A DNA stretch of 64,000 bases from Ophthalmolycus amberensis (taxonomy: Eukaryota; Chordata; Actinopteri; Perciformes; Zoarcidae), in the NCBI GenBank assembly GCA_024529925.1, contig JAFEUB010001185.1:283001-347000 (forward strand). Direction: 5' to 3'. Numbering within the stretch: position 1 is the first letter of the stretch; every line of letters begins with the position of its first letter. The notes under the pieces were generated by a model that was not told where the DNA came from, searched no databases, and saw only the letters and a program-made list of their open reading frames with translations. Made by a program: the position numbers and the translations under genes. Shown piece by piece: positions 12,119 through 24,070 of this stretch.

Positions 12119-12802
12119 TTTGTGTAGCATGGAATGAAAATCCAAAGGAAAAAAACAACATAAAGTGTGAAAATATGGTGGTTGACCACTACAAGCATCC
12201 AGAGTAGCTTCAATGTCATTATAGATTCTCCAAGTAGACCACTGGAGGGATGAACAGCATTCCTCCACAACATATCCATTTGGTGTTTCTATGATGGTGG
12301 AGAGAGCTCAACTGAGTTATCTGGTGACAGCGGAGCATGATTCAACCCTTTGAACCATTCAGGGACCCACAGTGGCTCAGTGCTGTCATCCAGGGAATTT
12401 ACATTTTCCTTTAATTCGTGGGGAGTTATTAATCAAAAGCTGAGACTTAGTTGTTTCGTCATACAGTGAAGAAGAGACGGACAGACTCTCTTGACCCCAG
12501 GAAGCTAAAGTGTCTGGGCTCCACAGTCCAAATCCGGCACACTGGCTTGCTTGACTGCTGCCAGACTTGTGGTGAATGACAAGATCACCAGTTTGATTCT
12601 GGATACTAACAATGATCCAAAGTTAGCCTGAGCACGGCCAAAGCGGAGCTTCTTGTCAGACCGAAACTGGCCCACCCCACAAAGAGACACGTGGAATGCT
12701 GGGAGCCTTTTCCTCCTCAACCAGATGCCAGATGCTCAGCTGACCCTCAGAGATATCTGTCTTGAAGGGGGATTTTCTTTTTAAAGAAAGTGGTTGTAAA
12801 AG

Positions 12803-12833
<31 letters not shown>

Positions 12834-15800
12834 GGCTTGCAAAATAATCATTCAGACCCCGCAGAGGCTCATGCTGATGTGATTTTTATTTGCATCTCTT
12901 CATCTTCCATTGTGTCATGGCAGAGGCCTTACACTCTAACTCTTATAGACACACACATGTGTTGACATTGAAAAGGAACCCCACATGTGACATGATTGTT
13001 ATTCAGTGTGTCGTGTAAAGTTATTAACCTGTCTGTAACAGAGTCTGTAACCTGAACACAGATGCTGGTGATTCTAGTATTTAGTGCCATTAAGAAATAT
13101 TTAGCATCATTGTCAAGGAGGTCTATACAGGATCTATGGTAGCCATAGTAACAGCACATCAATATGTGGATGCAGGATTATTTCCCCACAATTTAAAGAA
13201 GATGCTGCTGCATATAATTAGCAAATTCCTTATTGAAAGTTATTCGAACTTAATGAGCAACTTCCTGTATTTTAGATTCACAGTATCTCATTTCCTACCA
13301 CTCAACAGCCCATTCCTTTTGTGTGTGTTCTCGTTTGCCTATGAAGCACAAGGGGGCGCTGTTGCTCATGTTTGCGCGTCACTAACATGACGTCTGCCAT
13401 TCCTCATGCACATATGAGAGGAAACAAACCCCAGAGGTGTAAGACAGGGCTGCTTTTAGATCTCTGTGAAGTCTTATCAGGAAGTGGCTTTTAGAAGAAC
13501 TTGTGTTTGGGTGTAGAGTCTCCCTCGACATGCATTTGTCTGTCTGTTGAATTTAGAGATTTGCAAAACTTGATTCTTCAAACATCCATCTTTGATTTTC
13601 GTCTGTATTCTTATGAGGAAACACTGTAGTTTAGTGTTATTCTGCCTGTCAAGGTGTTCTCAGGAAGAACAGACCTTTGTTTGAATCAAAAGCACTGACT
13701 ACCCACAGTTTAATCAGCCACAATGCTGCTTCCGTTATTGTTGATAAGGATGATGAAGAGGAGGGGAGAGCAAGAGGGAGACCAAGCCCAAGAAAAAACA
13801 TATCAGGATATAGTCGTTTATGCGTCTCACCGTTAAAAGATTGATGAGGAAGAGAAGACAGAGTAACAACGTCTCCTTCTAAATCTGCTGTAACAGTTTG
13901 GACGTGATCAAACATGCATTTCACACACACACACACACACACAAGGCACGTTTAACAACCCACTGACGTTCATATATAATATGTATTAGAATGTGCAAGA
14001 AAAGAGGGAACATATAAAACGTTGTACATTGTAATAAAAAAAATTAAAAAAATAAAAAATAAAGTAAAATTGACTTTGATAGGATGAATCAGTATTTATT
14101 CAATTAACTGACCAGAAATGTATTGGAAAACAAAGAAGTACATTTGCATGCAACATAAATAATTACATTGTAAAAGTCATGTTAAATAAACATATTAATT
14201 GTCAAATTGGAAATCATACATTTACAGTTTTATTGATTTCTAAAATATTTATCTGCTCATTTTGTGTGCTGCACGTCAGTTGCAGGCTTAACTGATCGAC
14301 AGCATTTGGAATTTCATAGACAGATAAATCTGTCATTCTGCAGCCTAAAGGTAGTGCTGGCTCCCAGAGGATTCCCTGAGTTGTGTTACAACAGGAGATA
14401 AGAAGAAGCTTTGTGGCAGACCTGCATACGTTCGCTGAGCACACAATGATCCGTGACTCAGCTTCATGGAAGACGTATGAAGTACTTCACAAGTTAAACG
14501 CAGATATACAAATACCACCATACACCACTGGAAACATATCCAGTTTTTCCCATTTTGTCAACTAATGAGAACAGCTCCAGGTGAAGATTTGAACACATTT
14601 TGAATTATCTCTGCTATCCGGAGTAGAATAGGTGTGTGTATTCTTTTAAGCAGTTATCAGTCTAACTGAAGGGTGTTTACATGTGAACTACGCTACCTGA
14701 TACAAATTGAACTTAATTATACCTGTTTTATTTACCTGGAGATAGTGCGAGATGGAAAGATAAGGTTATTATAATATATTTTAAAATGTAATGTCAATGC
14801 AATAATAAGACATTTCACACTGAACACTTTTCACATGTCATTAAAACACATCCTCTGGGGACCATGTGTATAAAATTGTATGGCATTTAATTGAAGTGAT
14901 GTTTCACACAAAACCCTCAAAAACAACTGCATAATGGAGGATCAATAAAGTCAGCAGCTTTGTACAACATCTCATGGTAATCACGTTCAGTAGTTGAGAT
15001 ATGTTAGTGTGGACCGAAGTAGTGAACTGACTGATTGACGGACTGTCATTGCCACAGCCGCGCTACGAGAGTAGCTAACAAGATATATTCATAACGATGA
15101 TGGTAGACTAAATATTATTAACAACTCAAAGTACAGCAAAATGCAATTCAACAGCGCCACAAACTGGAACATCCGAAGTTGGTCAAATTCTCCATTCTCA
15201 AACACAGTTTGATCAAAATGAACAGCATAACTTCAGAGTGTATTTTCCATCGTTTTCTGTTGAAGCCGACTTGCAAAATCATATGTGCGTACACTGGACA
15301 ACTGTGTCTGTTAGAGAAACGTATTGCACAATTGTTGCTGTGCTGCGGGCTCCCTGTGATGCATTTTCACAGGGAAATGCTGTAGATTGAATACAGAAGC
15401 AAGGAGCAACCCTGGTTTTCCTGACAGTACATTTCATAAATGTCAGATTGTTCCAGATTTGTATCAACTGCAACCACTGTTTTGCAGCAGACTTTGTGAA
15501 CTGTCGGTTGTCTGCCTATCAATCCCCTCAGCCAGCAGCGATAGGTCTCATCCTCTTGTAGTTTCTGTGGTGAAAGTGAGTCATGCACGTTTTGTGCTTA
15601 TTGTCGACAAATCGACATTTACCTTCATGCCCTTAGGGTTACTCTACAAAAAGAATAGTCAAATGATATTCCACATAGGAGGAGACAACTCCATTGGTTT
15701 ACATCCTAAAATCTTGTAATCATTGACATCTTTACAATCATTTGTGCAATCTGTACAAAAAATAATTTTGACAAACATATTTTGCTCAGCTTACAAAAAT

Positions 15801-15936
15801 ACACATCTATCCCACCACCTCTGCTGTTTTGGTATCAAAAGTCCAGACCAGGCACTAAGATACGATGTAATCAGAGTATTGTTGTGCAGGGCTTTAAAAA
15901 CAGTCATAGGTTGTTTTTAAGGCACAGTCAGAAGCA

Positions 15937-16530
15937 TTAACAGTCATCTTGAGATTGATATACTCCCCATACGTGTGAAAGCTGGTCGGAGCTCTGTACT
16001 ATTGTTGTTATGACTGAAGCCCAGTAACAATTGCTTGGCTCATCAGGCACATTTGCCTGAAATAAATCCCAACGAGGAGGATCCGTCAGATCGATTCCCA
16101 AATGCCTCATGCACAGTCCCACGTAGACATCTTCGATATAAACAGCTTTAACATGTGCAGACGCCTCCAGTATCCTCTTGGGTAAATCCAGTGAGAACAC
16201 ATAGCCCAGTCCCAGGGCATACGGTGGGTATCTCGACTCGGGGAAGACCGAAACCGGCAGACACCACTTTGATGTGGGGTCTCGAAGAACAGCAGCACCC
16301 CTCGCCACCATTCCCGTCATGTAGAGGTGTCGGGGGGCTTTCAAAAGCATGTCAACCAGGTTGTGGACGTTAAGGAAAACGTCAGAGTCAACTTTCATGG
16401 CGTAGGAGGTGTTGGGGCAATGAGAGCTGAGCCATTCGAACATGACCATGGTTTTAATGGTGAGGTTATTGTAGCTATCCAAGAAGTCACTCTGGAGAAT
16501 ATCGTGATGTCTCTGGCTTTCCTGTAACAC
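15937..16530 (-). CDS. Beta-1,3-galactosyltransferase 2-like, last coding exon (catalytic domain)
   Basis: After a CCTCTCTAG acceptor ending at 16531 on the minus strand, 197 codons run from VLQESQRHHD to SQDDC and stop TAA at 15939-15937. The protein belongs to glycosyltransferase family 31, type II Golgi enzymes that transfer galactose from UDP-Gal to GlcNAc in beta-1,3 linkage. Visible motifs: DSYNNLTIKT near exon residues 18-27, the metal-binding DSD in KVDSDVFLN (48-50), and the conserved YIEDVYVG further on. N-glycosylation sequons lie at NNLT and NTS. The exon starts in phase 0 and joins the exon at 17861-18121. Which b3galt paralogue it is cannot be settled here; spliced b3galt2-like genes form an expanded group in fishes. 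Confidence 0.9.
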   Translation of the reverse strand: MLQESQRHHDILQSDFLDSYNNLTIKTMVMFEWLSSHCPNTSYAMKVDSDVFLNVHNLVDMLLKAPRHLYMTGMVARGAAVLRDPTSKWCLPVSVFPESRYPPYALGLGYVFSLDLPKRILEASAHVKAVYIEDVYVGLCMRHLGIDLTDPPRWDLFQANVPDEPSNCYWASVITTIVQSSDQLSHVWGVYQSQDDC

Positions 16531-16819
16531 CTAGAGAGGGGCAGATAGCAGACAGAGGTTATAGCAGCAGTTAGCAACCAGTTGCTTATTTACACGTCCA
16601 GCGGACACAAAGCAACAAGAGCATTCATTTGGAGTCATGTTTGTGGTGACCTGGTGAATGTATGTCAAATATTCCTTCTTCTTTCAGTTCTGATCTTCTG
16701 CTCTGATCGCCATCAAACTCATTTTTTGTACGTTTTCCTATAAAAGCCAGCAACATGTGTCAATTTATGCTTGTCATGTGTAGTCTTTTTTTTGAAATTT
16801 TTTTTTTTAATAGAAGTAG

Positions 16820-17450
16820 AAAGCTACTCACTTAGGTTTAGGCAACAAAACTACTTGGTTAGTTTTAGGAATGGATTGTGAAATGCTTAGCTAGGTTGAG
16901 GCAACAACATTACTTGGTTAGATTATGGAAACGATTGTTAAACTACTAAATTAGGTTTAGGAATAGATCGAGAAATACTAAATTAAGTTGAGGCAACAAA
17001 ACAAATTAGTTAGGTTTCGGAAAAGATCGTCGTTTGGGTTACAATAACCACAGAAGTCGCGTAACTACATCACGCAAGTTACGCGAAAAATAAATCAAGC
17101 TTGACTTCTCCCTTCACCTGGGGAATGAACGGCGGTCTCTTAACTGAAGGATGGCTGGTTGTTAAACCCCCCCACCTCGCCTCCTATACCACCCGGCGCG
17201 TGCTTTTGCGGTCTTTATTCTTCCTCGCTCACGATTACGTGGTTAACATCCAAAATATTTCCGTGGGATATCTACGAATTACGGCGCGTTATTTCTTTGG
17301 AGCTGTAATTGCGAATGCCGGACGAGACCAGCCTGACCAGCTAGTCGCTAACTTTGTCTGTCGGTTGCTGCCGGGCAGGTTGCTTTAAATGGGTTGCCTG
17401 CTGCTGCCACAAACAGGGTCGATGATCCAAACTGGAAGACAATAAAAAGC
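16820..17450. repeat. Intronic teleost repeat with degenerate 60-bp tandem units
   Basis: Within the second galactosyltransferase intron, about three diverged head-to-tail copies of a roughly 60-bp unit (TTAGGTTTAGGCAACAAAAC followed by TACTTGGTTAG) run from 16825 to 17045. They are followed by a GC-richer tail to about 17450 containing CACCTGGGGAATGAAC and CCGGGCAGGTTGCTTTAAAT. This arrangement resembles an abundant perciform dispersed repeat. No coding potential is supported; a plus-strand reading frame across 17101-17388 is incidental. Confidence 0.5.
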
Positions 17451-17860
17451 ATGGACCATGTGGGCTATTGTGGGAAACCTATAGGGTGATGTGTCTCTTT
17501 GAGTTTGTAACGTAAAGTGACTGCTGTCACATTACACATCATCATTTGATCCATTGGTAAGATAAGATAAATATTCTGCAGCATTAATGTTTCAGTGCCA
17601 AAAGCCATGTAAGAAGCTGTTCACTGTCGTCCTCACATCCCAGCATACACAGAAACCAGTTCAGCTCTCTGTCATGACATGCGTTTGGATGCAGCTCTGC
17701 AGTAACCTGGCATCTCCACCTTCTTTCCTTTCTCTGCTCTCATTCCCCCGTGACTTTTGCGTTCTCGCTGTAAGCTCACTGATGTTGGACTATTCATTTT
17801 GCAAATAGTAAGAACAGAAATGCGCTTTGGAATTCAGCAACTTGTAACAGATCGACTCAC

Positions 17861-18121
17861 CTGCTCTTGGATGGTTGCTGTCCCATCTTCCTCTTTTGAC
17901 GTCCCCAGGAGGAAGTAGCGGCCGATCGCTCTGCCCAGCACTGTTGTTTCTTTGCCCCACGTGCTGCGGATCGTGTCGCGGGCCTCTCTGTTGTGGGGTG
18001 CGACTGGGATCATAACAACCAAGAATGGTCTTCCTTTCCAACATCTATGTGGTTCGTCCACGATGAAACCGTAGCGGCGCGGGTACGCCACAAGGTACAT
18101 TGAAGGGCCATCTGGTGAGAT
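17861..18121 (-). CDS. Beta-1,3-galactosyltransferase 2-like, middle exon
   Basis: A 261-bp exon (87 codons, phase 0 at both ends) between a TTTGCACAG acceptor and a GTGAGT donor on the minus strand. The translation opens ISPDGPSMYLVAYPRRYGF and includes FLVVMIPVAPHN and REARDTIRSTWG. The (R)xxIRxTWG signature and the preceding hydrophobic VVMIPVAP strand are the N-terminal part of the GT31 catalytic fold. VAYPxxYxFxxDEPxxC is typical of the B3GALT2 branch. The intron to the last exon is 1,330 bp (16531-17860). Confidence 0.92.
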
Positions 18122-18818
18122 CTGTGCAAACAGATAAGGCTCGTGTTTTTTGAGTGTTGCGCCGCAACGATTTATCGTTGTTTGTTTTTTATTGTTAACT
18201 TGACTACACTAATATTAGTTTGATGTTGAAAGACAAAACATGGAGCTATCGAGATGTTTTCAGGCTGAAGGTGAAGGGAGTGTTTGCCTTCGCTTTATTT
18301 GTGCAAATGTGACTGTTGGTGCAGTCTGGGTTTAAACCAAAACTGCCAATGTAGCGACTGTACGGACGTGGCCTTTAGCTAGCTGGCAACATTCGGGTGT
18401 TTACACATCCTATAGCTGAATCATTTCTATTCATGCTCACTTGATTTTGCAATTGTGTTGATTCTAAAATGTGTTGTGTGTTCTGTTTGAACACACCATT
18501 TGATCAAATCTCCCGTATTGGCATTAATTAGCAACTTGTTAGCATTTGCGCATAATAAGCTCATTGCAAATCTCATTTTACTGCCTGAATTATAAACAGA
18601 TGAAATTCAAAAGCTGAATTTGAAACAGTCTGTCTTGAACATGAAGAAGTATCGCTTGACTCAAACACATTTCTATGGTAGCAGCATGTTAACAGTGACT
18701 TAATACTGCGAATGACTCGTCTAAATCAGACAAACAAGGAAAGAATATTATGACTTTTTCTTTGCTTTGGTCATTTTGACAGCTGCCATTGTTTGAAGAT
18801 GACACCAAATACACTTAC
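18122..18818 (-). other. Galactosyltransferase intron, no further features
   Basis: A 697-bp AT-rich intron bounded by GTAAGT and TTTGCACAG on the minus strand. Nothing else recognisable. Confidence 0.75.
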
Positions 18819-19002
18819 ATCCTGCACTGGAGTAGTTGTATTGTCGTAAGATTGGCTTGACGATGGCCTTGTCGCCGAAAACTTCAAAGGAAACGACACT
18901 TTGAGGCTTGAGATGTAGAAAATTAACATGAAAGTTCCAATCATGAGCGACAGCATCAGAAAACACAAGCATCGTCTCACTCTCGTCCATGGAGTCTTTT
19001 CA
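18819..19002 (-). CDS. Beta-1,3-galactosyltransferase 2-like, exon with membrane anchor
   Basis: A 184-bp exon on the minus strand after a TTGTCTTGACAG acceptor, ending CAGGAT with a GTAAGT donor at 18818. It begins with the last base of a split codon, then reads EKTPWTRVRRCLCFLMLSLM, continues as a hydrophobic stretch ending IFYIS, and ends DNTTTPVQD. Basic residues followed by about 20 hydrophobic residues make a type II signal anchor for the Golgi. NTT is a sequon in the stem. The initiator methionine is not in frame upstream within this exon: an in-frame TGA lies just before the acceptor region with no ATG between. The first few codons must therefore sit in an unseen exon at higher coordinates, unless translation starts at an internal Met in the anchor. 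The intron to the next exon is 697 bp. Confidence 0.85.
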
Positions 19003-19952
19003 CTGTCAAGACAAAAGTGAAAGTTATATCTTGAATACCTCAGAACCTCACATCAGGAGCACTTTACTATCCATTGCGTGATTGGAATCAGGAAGCACTT
19101 TGCTAATATTGCGGTCCTCGTCAGTTGTGATTCATGTGTAACTGTTTCGAGCAAATGAAGGAGTCTCCATTGAGATCTGCATCCATCAGAAAACGCCACA
19201 ACCGCGAGCTGCGCTGGGCTTAATGTAGCTCAAGCGCAAGTTCAGTCAGGAAGACATTCACTTGTGATCGCTGTCTCTCCTCTCCTTGTTATTACTCTAT
19301 CAGCTGATTGGGGGGCGTGCACTGTTAAGCAACCAACCAGATTCGGCACACAGTTTCCTTAAGCCAATCAGATCGTTGCTGTCAAACTTTAAAGTGTTCT
19401 CCTCTCTGCTGCTGTCAGTTGTCATTTCAGCGTTAAGCAGATGCGACCCGCCTCCACCCCAGTCACCTCCAGTCAGCAGCACAGTCAGGCTCCTGATTCA
19501 TCATCAGATGGCAACAACTCCTTTCACCACCACCACCAGTGTCTGGACTCCAGGGGGGATTAAATTATAAAACAAGTCTCTCCTGATTGAACTGCAAGCT
19601 CTAAAACATTTGCAGAGAAGCATTGTATGTATGTTAACACATTATGCATATTGATTTTTTAATTTGAGCCTTTATTTAAACAAGCTAAGCGAGAGAAAGG
19701 CTTGTCAAAGGTAAATATTCAAGACACTGGTGGATGGGGACCAAAGTGTCTGCTTGCAGTTTGGTCCAACGAAAGTGCGCAAGCAGAAACGTGGCCATTC
19801 GTATCACAACAGAGCAATTTATGAAGCAACGGTTGATGCAAATAGTGGAGAACTGCTAAAACCGGTCCTGGCAAGGCAGAAGAAAAGGGGGTGTGGCCTT
19901 CGATTGTTTGAGCTGCACAGAGAGATCGGATCTCAGTGATACCAGTGTGGAC

Positions 19953-20660
19953 TAGGGTTGGGTATCGTTTGGGTTTTTTCCGATACCGGTGCTAAAACGA
20001 TACTTTTAAAACGATACCGGTGCCTCAACGGTGCCTGAACCGATACTTTTTTCTTCAAATTGAACAATATATTAATTGTTTAAAGTATACTATAAATATA
20101 AATAAATACAAAACACTTGGCTTCAAACTACAGCTTTAAACTTTTTAACTATGAACAATATGTTAACCGTTAACAGTTTACAGTATACTTAAATAAATAT
20201 AAATAAATACAAAACACACACACACTCTGTACACACACTACAGCTTCAAACTTCAGCAATTATTTTGCAGCAATATGAGCATATTTTCCTTCTCTGGCAA
20301 AATACGACACGTCTCATGACTTATTTTATTTTACCAGTTGGTGGCGGTAATGCGCCAATTCGTCGTTTGCCAACCGCCAGTACACCTCAAAGGAGGAGAA
20401 GAAGAAGCTTTCGCGTGCCTGTGTTGTTGTGCTTATGAGCGACAGCGCGAAGTAGCCCGTTGTAATAATACTATGAGTGAGGAGCGGAGGACCGAGTCCT
20501 GCTGCCAGGACGGAGTCATCAGAGTAGTGTCAAAAAAGTATTTCAATCAGCTCAAGCACCGAAAGGAGGCACCGAAATCTGCGTTACGTTTCGGTCCGGT
20601 AGGTACCGGACGTATAGGAACCGGTTCCATATTGGCACCGAGTTTCGGTACCCAACCCTA
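19953..20660. mobile_element. Non-autonomous hAT-like transposon, 708 bp, perfect 8-bp TSD
   Basis: The left terminus is TAGGGTTGGGTATCG, and the right terminus read inward on the minus strand is TAGGGTTGGGTACCG (14 of 15 identical). Flanks carry the identical 8-bp direct repeat GTGTGGAC (19945-19952 and 20661-20668). Subterminal regions are rich in the repeated motif CGATACCGGTGC and its complement, a usual layout for transposase-binding sites. A plus-strand reading frame at 20338-20661 lies inside and overlaps the right TIR; it shows no transposase motifs. The intact TSD indicates a comparatively young insertion. Confidence 0.9.
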
Positions 20661-23439
20661 GTGTGGACACTGGAGATGTGTATTAATACCAGGGGTCAAT
20701 GTTTAAATGCAAGGTGTAAACCCACAGAATAAACAGCATTTTGCTCCAGATTGAAACATACTGAAATCTTTTTCGAAACAATTATTTTGAAACTGTAGGA
20801 AACGCGACAAATGACTCAAATTGCCCCTCTTTGAAACGGAGACGCTCACTTTCTTGTCACATGTTGGTTGAGGTATTCTGAGTTTGTGGTGAGGCGTTCT
20901 CATCAGAAAAGCGAAACACAAGAGGCAGGTTTCACAGTCTGTGTACAAACAGCCGAGTAATGTGCGTTCCACTCAGCCTACAGCATTAACTCTCACTGTT
21001 TCAAAGGCATGCAGGATGCAGTATCAAATATCCTGGCAAAAGTAAACTGCACCCCACCCTGTTGTGTGTTTGCTTGTGCGATAAAAGCAACATGTTTGAA
21101 CAAGCAGGTGTGCAGAGGCTTGTTTACGGTATGATGCCTGAGGGTTGACATGAGAGAAGCTGCACGATGATTTAAGCAATAACCTCAGGTTCAGGTCACA
21201 GTGAATTTGTATATAATTGTAGATTCAACTGAGGAAAACAATTTGTTGTTTAGAAATGTATTCAAATAACTTTTCATCACTTTTAAAAAATGTGAATATT
21301 TTAAAATAAATGTGACTGAATTAATTCCCCCCATGGACACCAAGAGGGGGGAAGATTTTCATGGTATAATTTATTATCAGAGATTTGCTTTTCTTGTTGC
21401 ATACTAGATTGCAGATTTCAAACACAAAGTCATGAATGAGACATTTATACATTAGACATTCGCTCCAGTATTTGGCGGGCATGGACACTCTACTGCACTC
21501 CATCGGACTGATCTCTTTCAACAACAGCCAGAGACTATTTCTCATCAAAGCCTCCCCACTCAGCAAGCACAACGAGTCAAGACATCTGAAATAGACTGAA
21601 TTAAAACGTGGACTCACCATTTGGAAACGGAGCTCTCCAGCATTTTTGACAGAGAAGGATTTCCGACGGCAGTGACAGCTTCAGCGAGCTACCATACAGA
21701 CAGCAGCTGAAAATGAGGATGTTGCTGCAGATGTGTCACTATCCAAATGCATTGTGGTTTGTGGCGTGAGTGTAAGCAGATAAGCACACAGGGCCTTCTT
21801 CTTAGCAGACACCGACAGTAACACGAAGCGGGACAAATACACGTGACGACAGACGCCCGTATTTCCCATTGAAATGCTGGTGTTGGGTGCAAAGAACCTG
21901 ATGAGTGTGTTATGAGTGGAGGCATCAACATGACTCAACATGCACATGCATCTTTATAACTTTTAAATGTTATTGCGTCATTACATTTACCAGTGAACAT
22001 GACAGCTCTCCCTGTTTGTATCCAGCGTAATCTCTATCGCTCTTATTGATTTTAATATTTGCTGCAATTTGCAAGTTTCATAAAAGGTAAAGTCTATTTT
22101 CTCTACTTTTGCATTTAATGTAGCTCAACCTTCTGTGTTGAAAGACATTCTAATAACTTAAAAGTTAACAATGTGGTAAAAATGTAGTCAGTACACCAAT
22201 GTTTCAGATCGCTTCCTGCAAAAAGTTTCACAATGTTCCACAATTAGGAGTAAACTTGTTACAGCATGAGGAAAAGCTGACGTCCTGATCACGTTTGGAA
22301 TTAGTGTGTGTGTTGAAAATGCCTTGAGTGAATGTTGAGTCACACACTGTGAGTCTTTTTGAAGGGGATTTTCTTGTTGCTGTGTTTTTCCCGCTTCTTA
22401 TCTGCACCAAGAAGAGATAGAAATGCAATTACGTCCATTATGACATCCAAGTGAAGTCAATCACAACAGGACTGATTAGATGAGATGTGGCCATTGGAAG
22501 CCGTTCTGAGAATACTCTCAGGCAGCTCCTAACTTAGCCTAAAACACTCTAGCAAGGAGTCTTAGCGCAGGAGTCCTTCAGCAAACTTCGAAGAGCAAGT
22601 GTAGTTGGTTGACCCCCCCCCCCCCCCCCCCCTCCCAAAGAAAAATAAATCAAAATGCAGTCAGTGGTAATGGGCTTTGAATCGTAGAATTTAGACTCAA
22701 TTCATCACGATAACATCAATGTTGAATAAATTGTAAGCCGTAGACCTACTTTAAAAATACCCGATAAAATATTCGAAAACAAAGTTCTGCTGGCGCAGTA
22801 GCCTGTTAACATGATGATAAATTGCTGATGTTAATTTAGTAATTTATGGCAAAAATGGCTCAGCTTTCATCGGTTTCTGTGACTCTTTGATTGGTGGCCA
22901 TAAGTAGAGGTGTTGGTTTAGCATGTAAACCAACGAACACTGCTGCACTTTTCCATTTGCCTAATATCTTAGCGTCGTAATCACGTTCATTGCTGGTATT
23001 GTAGCGTTACTGCGTTGCGTGGGAGACGTGGCTCCATCTACTGTACAGCTTTTCCCTCACTCCCCCTCATTAAGGGTTTGAAGAACATTTCTCAGACCGC
23101 TATAGTCTTTGCACCATTTTGAACAAACTCCAAAGCTTCTTAGAAGTCCTGCCCCGTAGGAACTCTCTTAAGCAACTCTTTCATGAATACGGCCCTAGTT
23201 CTCCAGTAACTTCATATTAGTGACTTTCTGGATATAAAGCTGCATGAAGAGCGTTTTGGTTCTATAATAATAGAAACAATACTTCTAAACCCTCTGTGCA
23301 AAGTTGATCAGATCTCCAGTGTACGAGGGACTATCTGTGAGGGAAGTGAACATGTTATCTTCTCTCATGCAGGATATTTATTTTTCTTGCCTCTGACATT
23401 TCACGTCTCAAAAACTGTTGGCTCATATTAGAGAAGTAC

Positions 23440-23760
23440 ATGCATATGGCGGGTGCATGAGAGAGGGTTTATTGGTCATTTGAAATACTAGTATCAGGCG
23501 AGTTATTTAACCCTTGGTTAATGCTGTCATAGAGATATATTGTGTATTTTGTCTGTGTGCTAAGGTTAAAGCTGGTGGGACTTTTGCCAAACGAGTTCAC
23601 ACAATGCTGTTTGGGCCCATAGCTGCCATGGAAAGCTCTCTGTATTTCACAGGGGTTGTAGTGTCAGGTGTCTGTGGCATACTGCTAGCTGCTGCTCCGT
23701 CACTACGGTCCATCCCATATAATGACTCTCATGCCAGAGCAGGCAGATAAAAACACTCCA
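23440..23760. repeat. Diverged relative of the 25.2-25.5 kb sequence
   Basis: Shares ordered blocks with 25260-25540: GAAATACTAGT followed by ATCAGG or GTCAGG, TTAAAGCTGG, ACAATGCTG followed by GGGCCCAT or GAGCCCAT, and GTAGTGTCAGGTGTCTGTGG versus GTGGTGTCTGGTGTCTACGG. Divergence is much greater than between the two copies of the recent duplication. These sequences therefore belong to a dispersed repeat family. Confidence 0.6.
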
Positions 23761-23844
23761 GCTTTAAGGAACTTTAAACTGAAGTAAAGCAGAAGATCCT
23801 ACAGTGCTCACTTGCAATGATAATCATGTTTTGGTATGTCCCCC

Positions 23845-24070
23845 TTTGGTCTAGACTGCTATATCACTGTTGGGTGGATAGCTATTACATGTTGTGCAGA
23901 CATTCATGATCCCCAGACGATGAACCCTAATGACTTTGGTGATCCACTGACTTTTCCTCTCGCGCCACCAAGAGATTGGTTTCAGTTGAAATGTCTGAAT
24001 ACATGTTGGATGGATTGCCATGACAGTTGGTACATACATTCACGCTCCCCAGCCTGTCCTCATTCATTCA
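23845..24070. repeat. Fish dispersed repeat with two internal units
   Basis: Two related segments about 137 bp apart share the pattern GG(A/G)TGGAT..GC..T, then ACATTCA(T/C)G(A/C)TCCCCAG. The stretch CCTAATGACTTTGGTGATCC with CTGACTTTTCCTCTCGCGCC is familiar from an abundant teleost repeat. A 173-codon reading frame crosses it but is mostly repeat-derived. Confidence 0.5.

Larger units (their letters stand above)
9301..15936. other. Intergenic region between kinase promoter and galactosyltransferase
   Basis: No gene supported. Contents include the second copy of an 82-bp repeat (9432-9513) and a 27-bp direct repeat ACACCATATGTGTTACATTT... at about 9844-9870 and 9963-9989. Microsatellites lie at 10700-10762 (TG), 10999-11024 (AC), 12803-12829 (AC) and 13922-13943 (AC), and a G15 run at 10879-10893. 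A SINE/LINE-tail-like fragment lies at about 11910-12000, a 10-bp tandem at 12075-12118, and an A-rich stretch at 14030-14075. The low-GC region at 13.9-15.9 kb, which includes the likely 3' UTR of the galactosyltransferase, shows nothing else. Confidence 0.55.

Noticed and set aside
16155..16577. Plus- and minus-strand frames overlapping the galactosyltransferase exon
   Set aside because: Out-of-frame or antisense shadows of the GT31 catalytic exon, which has the conserved motifs and proper splice sites.
18980..19002. A 49-bp intron (donor GTGAGG near 19051) giving the galactosyltransferase an ATG at about 19073 that reads MDSKVLL
   Set aside because: Phase fits, but 49 bp is too short for a normal fish intron; an upstream exon is more likely.
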